Positions 19,153-29,352 are shown, counted from the first letter of the stretch. The stretch is 64,000 nucleotides of DNA from Hyaloraphidium curvatum (GCA_025558095.1 JAIVFI010000030.1:434001-498000); one strand, 5' to 3'. A program made the numbers and translations. Notes: generated by a model not told the origin, from the letters alone.

Positions 19153-20846
19153 TCATCCGGGGCAGATGGACTGCAGGGTGACGAACATGCTTCCCCGGAA
19201 GACGGTGAACAGTCCGACCCCCACCGTGAACACCGTGATCACTTGCGGACGAATCAGTGAGCCTGCTCTCCCTCCGCGCGCGGGGGAACCCACCAAACGT
19301 CCGCACGACCCCGAAATCCACCGGGAACCCCCCGAACCTCACCCTGCTCTTCTCGATCTCGGCCGCGCACGCGTCCAGCAGGCCGTCGTGCGCGTCCAGC
19401 TCCTCCAGCAGCCCTTGGCGGCCCTGTGGGTCCGTCCAGCCCGATGGATCGGCGCGGGCCAGCTCGACGCGGAGCCCGCGGAGGCGGCGTCGCGCGGCGG
19501 AGTAGAGGACCGAGACGTCGGTGATCTGCCCGTTGGAGACGGCGAAGATGGCCAGATCGGCGACGAGGAGGGCGAGGACGTTGCCGACGACGGCGAGCTG
19601 CCAGGCGCAGATGCAGGAGCCGGCGGCCTGCATGGGCGGGGAGCGAGGGTCAGCCAGCGCGGTTTCGGGGAACGATAGTGGGACGCACGTAGTTGATGAT
19701 CCCGACGACGAACGTCCAGCTGGTCATGGCAAAGTAGGTCATGGCCAGGAACAGGTTGCTGCTCACCCTCTGCTTGAACAGGTGCGCCAGGTGCGCGTGG
19801 AGCTCCGCGTACAGATCCGGATCCGGCGCCTCCCCCTGCCCCCGCGCGAGCGTGCGCTTGGTCCTCGCCGCGGTCTCGAGGTGCGCCACGAGGGAGGTCA
19901 TGGCGATGCGGGTGGCGCGGCGGTACATGCGCAGGGAGAGGCCGAAGGAGGCCGAGGTGGGGCAGTGCCGCACGCGGGTGAGGAGGAGCTCCGTGGTGAT
20001 GTACAGCACCGAGGTGATGGCCCAGAGGGTGCCGATGAGGGCGGACCAGGGGCGGGTCCAGAAGGCGCCGCCGAGGGTGACGACTAGCGAGTACTGCGAG
20101 AAGAAGTTGAGGGCGGCAAAGACGGCGGTCTGGAAGAGGCAGTCCACGAAGGGCAGGATCTGGATCCCGCGGACCAGCCCGCCGCCGCACGACGCGCGCG
20201 GGCAGGGGCACGTGGCGTCGCCGTCGTCGTGCGCGAGCAGCCGCCCGCCGGGAGCTTCGGAGCACAGCTCGACCCACCGCACGAACGGCGCCGCGGCGAC
20301 GGTGTCCAGGTCGCCGTTGGGGTCCATGCGGCGGATGGTGCCGTTGACGAGGAAGATGAGGATGGCAGACAGGACGGTGAAGGCGTTGGCGACGGTGCCG
20401 GCGGCGAGTTGCCTCGCGGGATAGACCCCGCCCGCCTCGGCGTTGACGTAAATCGTGAGGAAGACCATGACGGCGGATAGGCAGTACGGGGGCAGCGACG
20501 CCAGCAGCGGCCTCGCCAGGAGAGGCAGGAACAGGGAGCGGAAGCGGGACCACCAGTAGAACACGGGCGCCCTGGCGCGGAAGGCGGCGTCCATGCTCGC
20601 GGGCGTCAGCGGGCGCTCGGCGCGGCGGGCGGCGGCGGGGTCGGGGATCGGCCGGCGCAGCTTCAGCTCGTCCGTCACGATGTGCTCGGCGGGGAACATG
20701 GCGAGCCATTCGGCCTCCGAAAAGGCCGACGCTGGTTGCGAGGTGAGGGTGCCGCCGTCGCTGGTGGTCGTTGCGCCGGCGGTCTCGCCATCGTCGTCGG
20801 CCTTGGCGTCCAACTCCCACGCGGCGACGTCGAGCGCGATGGCCAT
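19153..20846 (-). CDS. Multi-pass membrane protein, family copy TM-B (526 aa)
   Basis: Three exons: 20846-19689, 19627-19294 and 19241-19153, with introns of 61 and 52 nt. The ATG at 20846 was chosen because the N-terminal motif (FSEAEWLAMFPAEH) then falls where it does in the paralogues. The signature loop reads HDDGDATCPCPRASCGGG, preceded by FVRWVELCSEA. Six or seven membrane segments flank it. Removing intron 2 restores the family C-terminus, FGVVRTFVITVFTVGVGLF, then a short tail with a Cys-Pro ending (SICPG) like TM-A. The intron positions are absent from TM-A and TM-C, which are single-exon genes. Function unknown. Confidence 0.82.
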
Positions 20847-21262
20847 GTCTGGGCCGCGGGCGACTGGAATGTTCGGGGACTTCCCGCGTTCCCAGTCGCG
20901 CGTCGTGTCAGCCAGGTGGCCCTGCGGTCGGACAAGCCCCGAAGCGGGACGTTCGCCATGCAGGAATTTGACGATGATAGGATGATGACTAGCAGCTCGT
21001 TGTTTCGCATGGAAGCTTGCGCCTGATGCCGGATGGGCGTGGTGACAGGACGGAGGCAGGTGCTCCCACAATCGTCACTATCGCCCATCGAAAGAGGCCC
21101 GCTTCCAAGAGCACGAATCGTGCTGGGCTATCTGCAGATATTCTGATTGGTTTCGGAGCCTACCGGGCGGGATGCGGGATGCGGAGGTGCGATGGATGCA
21201 CTGAGTGATCACTCGCGACGGGACCACCACTGCTCCTCCATTGCCCCCCTCCGTGGGCCACG
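20847..21262. promoter_or_regulatory. Divergent promoter region TM-B / F-box-like gene 1
   Basis: This is 416 bp between two divergent start codons, with AT-richer patches near 20965-21000 and 21110-21150. No gene or defined operator was seen. Shared control of both genes is an inference from the arrangement. Confidence 0.4.
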
Positions 21263-23396
21263 ATGCTGGACCGCCTGCCGCCCGAAATCGCGCTGCACGT
21301 TCTTTCCTTCCTGCCCACGCCGGACGTGTACTTTTGCCGGCTGCTGTGCCGCGCGGCGCACGCGATGGCGTCGCCGCTGTTCCGCGAGCGGATGGCGGCG
21401 CTGGCGGCCGAGCTCGACTCGGCCGCATTTGCCGGCGTGCTGCTCGCTGTCCGCGACTCGGCGGCCCGCGGCGGCGGCGACTGCCTCGGCCCCGAGGCCG
21501 CCGGGCGCTTCCTGGCCGACGCGTGCGGCACCCGCGCCGACGGCCTCTTCTTCGCCGAGGTCTCGCGGCGGGCCGCGCCGCACGCCGCCGCCCGCGGGGC
21601 GCTTCTCCGCGGCGCCGGCGTGCGCCCCGCTGTGCTGAGAGCGTTCGTCGACGCCGGCGGGCTGCTGCTCGGCTGGCCGCGCCGCGAGGACGCCTGCGAC
21701 TTCCTGCTCGCCACCGGCCTGCCGAAACCCGTGCTGTGCGACGTCGTCATGAAGCTGCAGTCGGCGTCGTTCGAGGACAAGTGGACCACCGTGCCGCTGC
21801 TCCAGGGGTGGTGGACGCAGGCCCACGTGCCCGAGGAGCCGGTCCCAGAGCCGTCGTTCCGCGCCGGGCTTGCCTACTTCTTCGAGACCGCAGGCGTTGT
21901 CAACTGCGGCGCCGTCGGAGAGATCACCTACCGCTGGGCCAACGGCTCGCTGCCCGCCGTGGTCAACATGTGCCCGTGGTCGTGGCACCACCGCGGCCTC
22001 ATCGTAGGCTCCTTCGCCGTCACCGCAAGCGACATGGGCGAGGGCGAGGTGTGCGACACGATCGCATTCTTCCTCCGGCGCTACTTTGGCGAGTCGCAGG
22101 CGGGCATGGCCGTGGGGCCGGAGGACCGCCGTGCCTTCTTGCAGGGCTGCTGCGCCTCCCTCGCCAACGAGGGCTACGAAAACACCTTTGTCCAGTGCAT
22201 TTTCTTTTCCGACGATCTATGGCCTGCGGACATGGCCCAGCAGGCGTCCGACTACCTCGGCCAGGAGGAAGCGACGCCCGAGCTGCTGGGCGCGGCCCTG
22301 AAGGACGCCCGGGGGATCGACCAGCAGCGCATCGTCGCCTTCTTCGCGCAGCACCCGCTTTCTTCGCAGGACTACGCCGACGCCGTCGCGATGCCGGACG
22401 TCACGACGGCGGACCCGGCACGCTGCGCCGCGGTGCTGGCCGCCGCCGGGCTCGACCTCCGCGGGCTGGCGCGCGTCGCCGCCTCCGGGTTCAAGTCGAT
22501 CGAGGGCGACGGGAACTGGTTCCCGGCCGACCTCTCGGCCTCGGACATGGGCGAGATCGTCGCCTGGATTGCCGTGGACCAGGGCGACGCGCGCGCCGAC
22601 TACGCCGCCCTCATGGCCCGCGCCGCGCACCACCTCCTCACCTCCAAGCTCGCCTCCATCGAATCCCGCTCCCGAGGCGCCGTACCCCCACTCTCCATCG
22701 ACTCCCGCCGCGCAGAGGACCTGGCAGCCCTGTGCGCCTTCTCGTCCTCGTTCCTCCGCGCGCAGGAGGGCCGCCTCCCCTCGCGCGACCTGCGCTTCGC
22801 CCACCTCGGCGCCGTCCTCTCCTCCGCGCCCGTCCTGTCGGGCGGAACCGCGCGCTCCGTCGTCGCGGGCATCTCGCGCTCCTTCCACCTGTTCGGCGAC
22901 GTGCGCTCGCTCCTCGTCGGGTTCGCAGTCGGCGGTGGCCCCCTGCCCGCGTTGGGGCTGCTGACCGCCCCCGCGTGGACCTGGGCCTTCGAAAGCGCCG
23001 GCTTCCCGCCCTGCATGGCGCTCGAACCGCACCCGACCATCCGCAGGGCCGACATGTCGGCGGCGATGAAGCCGTTCGAGCGGCAGGCTTTGCTGGCGTC
23101 GCTGTGGGACCGCCTCCCCCTCGTGTGCCCCGGCACCGACGCCGTCCTGTGCGGCGTCGACGCGCGCGCGCGGCAGCGCACGGGGGAGGAGATGGAGTCG
23201 ATCGCGGGCGGCGTGGCGATGGCCGCGGGGGTGGGCAGGGCGCAGGCGCTGGCGGCGCTGGCGGTGAGTCCTTGTTTCCGCGGGGCGGGATGTCGATGGG
23301 CTGACACGTCGGGGGCAGGCGAACGACGGGGATTTCGGGGACGCGGTGCAGGCGCTGGCGATGGGGCCGAGGGACGCGATGGAGTGGGAGTGCTAG
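21263..23396 (+). CDS. Large F-box-like protein 1 (692 aa)
   Basis: Two exons, 21263-23263 and 23319-23396. The 55-nt intron has a CTGAC branch site. The N-terminus (MLDRLPPEIALHVLSFLPTP...VCRLLCRAAHAMA-like) fits an F-box: LPPE, a hydrophobic helix, then Cys-rich second and third helices. F-boxes bind Skp1 in SCF ubiquitin ligases. The remaining 600 residues are helical and repeat-like and match a second gene in this window (29382-31346) along their full length, with shared blocks such as LLQGWWT, NGSLPAVVN, CPW.W..RG.IV and DVRSLLVG..VG. No LRR or WD repeats are visible. The substrate-binding part is probably lineage-specific. Confidence 0.8.
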
Positions 23397-23642
23397 GCGG
23401 GTGCGGGAAGGGGGTGTTTGGACGCGCGGGGGAGAATGCAATAGGAACAGTCTGCGAGAGCTTAGATGGGGAGGAAATAGGCCGGTGCCTGTTGCAGCGT
23501 TGGATGGCAATTAATCGTCGTGGAACAAAGGCTCCGCATCGGTCGTCGTCGTTCTCGACGGGCTTGCCGTGCGTGACTCATCTCCCGTGGACGTGGAGAC
23601 GCCTCCGCCCCTCGACTACCCGAGTTCCGCTCCCCGACAAGT
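23397..23642. other. Intergenic, convergent 3' ends
   Basis: This is the 246 bp between the stop of F-box-like gene 1 and the stop of the leftward MYND gene relic. Nothing was recognised. Confidence 0.4.
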
Positions 23643-24310
23643 CTAGTCGAGATCAGGTTCCACCGCGAATGGATCCGCCTGATCGCCGGGTCCGGGAGCG
23701 GGTTTGGCCTTGTTGTTCTCGCGGCTCAGGGAGACGATCTTGTGCTCGGCCCAGTGCACTCGCTGGCAGGCCGCGGAGCAGTAATTGGCGGCCTTGCAGC
23801 GGGAGCATCTCTGCAGCCGCTTCTCCTCGGTCGTGCAGCGGCCGCAGCCGTAGCATCGTAGTAGAGGCCCTTCCAGTCGGTCGCCTCCGAGGCTTCACCG
23901 TCCGACTCCTTGGCGCTGCGGCGGACCATCCGCTGGGCCGCAGCGTGACACGCCGATCCCGGCAAAGAGCACACAGGCCAGTAGCGGAAGATGGCGACGG
24001 CGTCCACGTCCTTGTCGCGCGCGACGCTGTCCAGCGTTTCTTTTGTCGGTGTCGACGATGGCGGCGGCAAGCACGACCCAGAGCGCCTGGGAGAAACCGC
24101 ATTCGACGCACTGGAACGGCTTCGAGAACAGCAGGCTTTTGGCGGAGGAGTTGGTGTGGCGTCGATGAACGCCGCCGAGGACCGGAGCTCCTGGTTCCGC
24201 AGCGTCATGTCCTCGGGCACGGTGCGCTCCTCCCAGAGTCCGCCGGTCCCGGCGTCGAGTATCATGATGCGGCAGCGCACCCGGAGGGCGTCGGGAAGTG
24301 GCAGTACATC
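23643..24310 (-). pseudogene. MYND zinc-finger protein gene with frameshifts
   Basis: The C-terminal 75 residues form a clear MYND finger: CGRC, CSRCKAANYCSAACQ, then VHWAEHK, ending at TAG 23643-23645. MYND fingers bind proline-rich peptides and are common in fungal regulators. Upstream, coherent coding exists but switches frame three times by single bases: near 24150 (ATP/NSSAKSLLFSKPFQCVECGF), near 24060 at an AAAA run (IVDTDK/ETLDSVARDKD) and near 23845 (GLYYD/CYGCGRC). The furthest upstream piece (MILDAGTGGLWEERTVPEDM) ends abruptly around 24310, where a chitinase fragment begins on the other strand. It is either a young pseudogene or hit by sequencing indels. Confidence 0.65.
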
Positions 24311-24319
24311 TCGCCCTAG

Positions 24320-25267
24320 GGAAGGTACGCCGGCAACGTCGTCCGCAAGGAGGACGGCGCCAACTTTGTCGTCTTTCTTGGCCTGCTCCGAAACAAGCTC
24401 ACCGCAGCGGGCTTGTCCGCCGTGAGGCTGACGGCCGCTGTTACAGCGGCCCCGGAAAAGATGTCTGCGCTCCCTGTCGAGGCAATGACCCCGCTGATCG
24501 ACGAGTGGCGGCTCATGACGTACGATTTCGCCTCTTCGGTGCGTTTCCCGTTCGCGGCGCTGCAATTGTTCCACTGATCTTCGCCGCCTTTTGCGCCTCT
24601 GGCGACTCCGCAGGCCTGGGGCCCCTGCAAGGCCACGCACCAGACCAACCTGTTCCCGGCGTCCCACACCCCATACTCCGTCGCGGGCGCCGTCGACGCC
24701 TACGTCGCCCGCGGCGTGCCCCCCGGCAAGATCCTCATCGGCGCCGCGCTCTGCTCCCGCGGGTTCGCCAACACCGCCGGCCTCGGCCAGCCCAGCTCGG
24801 GCGTAACCTCCCGGCACTCGTGGGAGCCCGGCGTGACGGACTACAAGGCGCTCCCCGTCGCGGGCGCGGCGGAGCATTTCGACGAGCAGTGCGGGGCGGG
24901 TTACTGCTACGACCCCGGGGCCCGGGAGCTCTTCTCGTACGACACTCCGCGGAGCGCGGCGTTTGCGGCAGGAAGACCCCACGCTCTCGGCCCCGGACCG
25001 GCGTGGCTTTCCAATCCCGCCCCTGGTCCTCCACCCCCTGCTGCAGCCCACCCAACCGCGATCGCTCCCCAACCGCCTGCGCCCGCCCCAGCACCGGTCC
25101 CGGCAACCCCGATCCCGGCGCCGGCGCCCGCCGGGCCCCAGATCCCCGTCGGACTTCCGCCGGGCTCCGCGCTGGCGTGGTCTTGAGCGGGCGTCGCGTA
25201 CGCCGCCGGTGCGAAGGTGTCGTGCGGCGGCGCGGTCTACGAGCGCCTCAATACGCACAGGTCGTAG
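24320..25267 (+). pseudogene. GH18 chitinase relic with CBM5/12 remnant
   Basis: Two exon-like blocks, 24320-24538 and 24614-25186, are joined by a 75-nt GT-AG intron. They read as the C-terminal half of a GH18 chitinase: NVVRKEDGANFVVFLGLLRN, the sheet strand EWRLMTYDFASS then AWGPCKATH, and VPPGKILIGAALCSRGF. The upstream exon that should hold the catalytic DxxDxDWE is missing; sequence upstream belongs to another gene on the opposite strand. A Pro/Ala linker leads to AWS, a TGA at 25184-25186, and then in the same frame AGVAYAAGAKVSCGGAVYERL, which matches a CBM5/12 chitin-binding module before a TAG at 25265. Loss of the active site plus a stop in the CBM make it non-functional as a chitinase. 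Confidence 0.75.
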
Positions 25268-25632
25268 GAGGATTGAACACCGGGCGCCGCGGTGTCGCTG
25301 TGGAGGGCCGCAGGGTGACATGAAGCCCGTTGCTCGTACGAAGACCTTTTGTCATCCATCTTCTTGATTCGGATGTCGCATTAGGGTCAACGGCTTCGCA
25401 GCCACTTGTGCACGACGGGTCGCGCGTCCCAGGGCCGCGAACATGATCCGAGTCCCCATCTTGCAGACCGCTTCATGGCTACCGCGCCGGCTACGTGCCC
25501 GATCGCACCAAACGAGATACCGGGGGCACACATTCGAAGGGTGGCTGAAGTGGGAGGCAACCATTGTTCAGCCATGTTCCCGATAGAAGCTTCCTCGATT
25601 CCAGGATCGCGACGTGCGGCACACATCGCAAG
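25268..25632. other. Intergenic
   Basis: No gene was seen between the chitinase relic and the sulfotransferase start. The sequence is less GC-rich than its neighbours and probably holds the sulfotransferase promoter. Confidence 0.4.
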
Positions 25633-26649
25633 ATGCCTCCACCAGAGCTCCTGACCGTGCGCGGGTGGTACGTCGACAGCTCCAGGTGGTCGCACTACAC
25701 GCCGGCGGCCGGCGACGTGGTCGTGGCGACGCACGGCAAGGTGGCGCCCGCCGCACGCGCGTCCACCTCCCCCATCCTGATCCCCGCGCAGTGTGGCACC
25801 ACGTGGACGCAGCGCATTGTCGATCTACTGCTGGCCGGCGACCCCGCGCCGCGCAGCATCCACGGCGGCGCGCCGTGGCTGGATTTGCGGATCCGTCCCC
25901 TGCACGGGGTGCTGGCCGCGATCGCCGCCCAGCCGGGACGCAAGCACATCAAGTCGCACCTCTCGGCCGACGCGCTGCCGATCCACGACGGTGTGCTGTA
26001 CATCAACTGCCAGCGCGACGGCCGCGACGCGGCAATGTCGGCGCACAACCACATTAAGTCCTACAAGCCTGCCATGCTGGAGAACATCGACGCCGCAGGC
26101 CTGTCGGACCCGCTCATAAGGGCGCCGTACCCACGGGAGGCGCAGGATCCGGCAGAATTTTTTTCGGGGTGGGTCGAGGACATGGACGCGGTCCCGGAAG
26201 TCAAGGAGCCTGGCATCGCAGTGGTGAAGGGCACCCCTTCGTACCTGCACATCGCCAGGACGTGGTGGGAGCTCCGGGACAGGCCTAACGTGCTCCTTCT
26301 CCACTACAATGACCTCAAGGCGGACCTCGACGGGGAGATGCGGCGGATCGGCCGTTTCCTGGGCGTCGCAATCGACGAGGACGTCTGGCCGTCGCTCGTG
26401 GAGGCGGCCCGCTTCGAGTCCATGAAGAGGGACGCCGAGCTGCTGTCGCCCGGAGCGGACGCCGTCTTCGAAGGCGGCGCGGCCACGTTCTTCCACAAGG
26501 GTACCAACGGCCGCTGGAAGGGGGTCGTCCGCGAGAGCGACCTGGCCGAGTACGACAGGAAGCTCGCGACGCTGGATCCGGTGCTGAGGGAGTGGCTGAC
26601 CAAGGGCCGCCTCGCCTCCGGTGTTTCCGTGGGGAAGGACGGGCCGTGA
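25633..26649 (+). CDS. PAPS-dependent sulfotransferase, cytosolic type (338 aa)
   Basis: Single exon; the ATG at 25633 is the first in frame. It matches Sulfotransfer_1 (PF00685). The 5'-phosphosulfate loop is CGTTWTQ near residue 54 (usual form PKSGTTW), the 3'-phosphate strand YINCQRDGRDAAMS sits near 120 (usual RNPKD..S), and the C-terminal loop FFHKGTNGRWKGVV corresponds to the family's RKG..GDWKN. The enzyme transfers sulfate from PAPS to an alcohol, amine or phenol. No signal peptide or membrane anchor is seen, so it is cytosolic. The substrate cannot be predicted. Lys in the first loop is replaced (AQCGTTW), a variation worth noting for activity. Confidence 0.88.
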   Translation: MPPPELLTVRGWYVDSSRWSHYTPAAGDVVVATHGKVAPAARASTSPILIPAQCGTTWTQRIVDLLLAGDPAPRSIHGGAPWLDLRIRPLHGVLAAIAAQPGRKHIKSHLSADALPIHDGVLYINCQRDGRDAAMSAHNHIKSYKPAMLENIDAAGLSDPLIRAPYPREAQDPAEFFSGWVEDMDAVPEVKEPGIAVVKGTPSYLHIARTWWELRDRPNVLLLHYNDLKADLDGEMRRIGRFLGVAIDEDVWPSLVEAARFESMKRDAELLSPGADAVFEGGAATFFHKGTNGRWKGVVRESDLAEYDRKLATLDPVLREWLTKGRLASGVSVGKDGP

Positions 26650-26903
26650 GCGACTGGATTCGGGGCAGTTTGAACTTTGCTTACTGTAGCAGTGCATTAC
26701 CCTGATCTTTGTGAATCAACCTGTACAGGAATGTCTGGATTGCGGGAATGAGAAACGGTGGCTCTGTTAGTACGCCGAGAGATGCAGCTAATTCGTGGTA
26801 CGATGGGTCGGATTCTGTCACGGAGCGCCGCCGCCGCCGAGAGACCGAGACCGGGTCTGCCAAGGCGACGGTACGTGGAGAGTTTGCGGTCCTCTCATCG
26901 GGC

Positions 26904-26937
26904 TTGCCCGGGGTCTGCGCCTGCTTAATGGCGCGGC
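26904..26937. repeat. 34-bp repeat, copy 1
   Basis: TTGCCCGGGGTCTGCGCCTG... through TTAATGGCGCGGC is repeated with one mismatch at 27146-27179. The second copy lies within an insertion in the F-box 3' relic. Confidence 0.8.
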
Positions 26938-27071
26938 GAGGACGTCCGCCTTCGTCACCGGGGACCGCAGCTCGTGCTCCGAAAATGCGCGTGACTTTTC
27001 GGAACGGCGCGGATCTTCTTGGACAAAGGCGAAAGCTCACCCTTCAAAAGGCTAATGTTAGATCCTGTCCT

Positions 27072-27255
27072 AGGCACCTAATGACCAAACATCACCCAAT
27101 TTACCACCGCTCTTCGGCGCCTTTCCTATCCGCTGCGCGATCTCGTTGCCCGGGGCCTGCGCCTGCTTAATGGCGCGGCCTCGTTCACCTTTAGGGTACG
27201 CTGTTCCAGCGTACGTGGACGAGCGGCTACTGCACGATCTCGTCCCTGTCGGCCA
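27072..27255. repeat. Relic of F-box-like gene 3' end (interrupted copy)
   Basis: From AGGCACCTAATGACCAAACA onward this matches 29353-29445, which covers the stop and 3' flank of F-box-like gene 2. Here the match is interrupted by about 80 bp (roughly 27140-27225) and then resumes (CACGATCTCGTCCCTGTCGG). In the minus-strand reading, VADRDEIVQ and IGKAPKS can still be recognised on either side. Confidence 0.75.
27146..27179. repeat. 34-bp repeat, copy 2
   Basis: Second copy of the repeat at 26904, inside the segment that interrupts the F-box 3' relic. The shared core includes CTGCTTAATGGCGCGGC. Confidence 0.8.
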
Positions 27256-27362
27256 CGGGTGTCGCCGCCGCGATGAACTTAGTACAATTATTCGTCTCAT
27301 TAAGGAACGCGCAAGAGCCGTAGTCTTGGGGACGCGATATCTGCCCACACACATGCTCACGC

Positions 27363-28901
27363 TCAGGCACCGCGCGGCGGACACACGAGATCCCCGGCCA
27401 ACACCACCCCCAGGTTCCTGAGCACGCTCCAAAGCCCGATCCCCAGCGTCACCGCCGTCACCAGCAGCGTGCGCACGGTGCCGAAGGTTACCACAAACCC
27501 TAGGAACCTAGCGCGGTATCGGTCCGCGTCGGTGAACCCTGCCAGCACGTCCACGTCGGCCTCGATTGCGGCAAGGAGCGCCGGGTCCGCGGGTTCTGCA
27601 GCCGGGGCGGAGGTCAGCTCGCGCCGGAGGGAGGCGAGTTCGGATGCGGCGTCGAGGTACAGAGCGCGGATGTCGGAGACGAGGTCGTTGGAGGCGGCGA
27701 CGTGCACGAGGTCGGTCAGCAGGTGGGCGACGAGGATGTACCCGAGGTAGCCCAGGTAGAGCGCGGGGAGGCATCCACCGACGGCCATGCTGACCAGGGC
27801 GAAAATGACGGCGGTGGATACAGGTATGATCATGGGGGAAGTCGTGCTGTACCCCCGGATGCGGTTGCGCCAGGTGCGCGACAGCAGGCTGTGCAAGTCC
27901 ATGTAACCCGCGCGCTCCCGCCGCGCGGAGCCGGGCCAGGCGGCAATCTTAGCGTCCGCAGCCTCGCGGTACCGCTGCACCATCGGGGTGAGGGCGAGCT
28001 TCATGGCGCGACGGGTCACGCGGCGTGAGAGCTGCAAGAGGGGGAGGTTCGTCGAGAAGCGCCCAAAGGCCAGCGGGACACCGAGTGCAAGAGCCAGGAG
28101 CATGTACAGCGCTATGAGGAAGGCCGACCAGGGGGTGGCCCAGATCCGGGGCGACATGGGGGGGAAGATGGCCAAGGCCGCGATGGTCAGTACGAGGTAA
28201 AGCAGAAAAATGACGAGCTTGTACGAGGCCTCCCCAAAGCGTGCGACGCCGGCCAACCACGGAAGACGGCCTGCACACGACACCGCGGGGCACGGGCAGA
28301 GGTCGTCCTTGGGGTCGTGCTTCAGCAGCGCGACCTCCTCGCCATTGGCACCGGCGCCGCCACGGGACACAAGCTGCAACCAGCGTGCCATCCCCGCGGC
28401 GCCGTGCGTCGAGACGTCGCCTGCGGCTGACTGCCGATCCTGCGTACTGCCGCCCGCGACGGCAAAGCTGCTCCGGTAGGCCGCGAACAGCGCCAGGCCA
28501 AGCGTTCCGGCGAACACGAGGAGTAGGTATCCAACGAGTCCCACGACCAGCTGCGCCGTGCCGTAGTATCCGTCCTCGAAGACGCAGAACGCGGGCACGG
28601 GGATAACGTTTGCCATGAACTGCACCGTGAACCGCACGAGCGGCCTTCGCGTCGGCTGCAGGGCGGCCTGGAGCCGCACGGCCGCGGCCATCGCGGGTGC
28701 CTTCGGTTCCAGCGCCGCGATAAGCACGCGCAAATCGAGCGGGGACTCTCTCCGGGCGTCCGCCGCAGGGTCCGGAGCCGCGCCGAGGCCGAGCTCGGTC
28801 GCGCCGCCGAAGACCCCGGGCGGCGCGGGGAGGACCGCGAGCCATTCCGCGCCTTGGAGGAAGAACGGCCGCGGCGCCACGTCGGTCTTGTCCTCCTCCA
28901 T
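27363..28901 (-). CDS. Multi-pass membrane protein, family copy TM-C (512 aa)
   Basis: Single exon from ATG 28901 to TGA 27363. It is the clearest full-length member of the family. The N-terminal motif is FLQGAEWLAVLPAPPGVF. The signature loop HDPKDDLCPCPAVSCAG is preceded by MARWLQL. Seven or so membrane helices follow the N-terminal soluble part, with a cytosolic helical segment near 300-340 (TRRAMKLALTPMVQRYREA). The C-terminus FVVTFGTVRTLLVTAVTLGI then WSVLRNLGVVLAGDLVCP is shared in part with TM-A, TM-B and TM-D. It lies just downstream of F-box-like gene 2 on the same strand. Function unknown. Confidence 0.83.
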   Translation of the reverse strand: MEEDKTDVAPRPFFLQGAEWLAVLPAPPGVFGGATELGLGAAPDPAADARRESPLDLRVLIAALEPKAPAMAAAVRLQAALQPTRRPLVRFTVQFMANVIPVPAFCVFEDGYYGTAQLVVGLVGYLLLVFAGTLGLALFAAYRSSFAVAGGSTQDRQSAAGDVSTHGAAGMARWLQLVSRGGAGANGEEVALLKHDPKDDLCPCPAVSCAGRLPWLAGVARFGEASYKLVIFLLYLVLTIAALAIFPPMSPRIWATPWSAFLIALYMLLALALGVPLAFGRFSTNLPLLQLSRRVTRRAMKLALTPMVQRYREAADAKIAAWPGSARRERAGYMDLHSLLSRTWRNRIRGYSTTSPMIIPVSTAVIFALVSMAVGGCLPALYLGYLGYILVAHLLTDLVHVAASNDLVSDIRALYLDAASELASLRRELTSAPAAEPADPALLAAIEADVDVLAGFTDADRYRARFLGFVVTFGTVRTLLVTAVTLGIGLWSVLRNLGVVLAGDLVCPPRGA

Positions 28902-29352
28902 GGTCGCCCTGCGCGACGGAAGTGGGGGGCAAACCGATCGTCCAACGCGATCGCGTCTGCGACCCCCACGCATGTAGCACCCATCACGTTTTTGGCAGCG
29001 AACGCAAAGAGCGTCGGGAACAGCTCAGAGGAACACATTGCGGTCCGTGGGGTGCCGAGAAAACCGGTAGTTTGAGCGCGGCTTGTTTTCGACCGGAGGC
29101 GCCGCCGACAGGTTTGGCGGAGCGTAGACTGAGGAACGACGTCAGAGCGCAGCCAATCCCATTGACGCCTGCGTACTTAGTCAATGCCCTTGCTGGGAAA
29201 GGGCAGGGGATGGAAGTTGCTGTGGCTTGGAGCGAAGCGGCCACAAGCTGGCCGCAAGCGCACACACCGTACGGCTGCCCCGGCGTTGTGGTCTTTTCGC
29301 GCTAAGAAGCTCAATCTCTCTAAGAACGGACTCACAGACGGACTCACAGACG
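28902..29352. other. Intergenic, TM-C promoter side
   Basis: No gene was seen. The short imperfect direct repeat GGACTCACAGACG occurs twice in tandem at about 29327-29352, next to the F-box 3' flank. Confidence 0.4.

Larger units (their letters stand above)
26650..27362. other. Intergenic with F-box-gene 3' relic and short repeats
   Basis: There is no intact gene. It holds a copy of the 3' end of F-box-like gene 2 (27072-27255) and a 34-bp repeat present twice (26904 and 27146). The rest is lower in GC than the gene regions. Confidence 0.55.
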
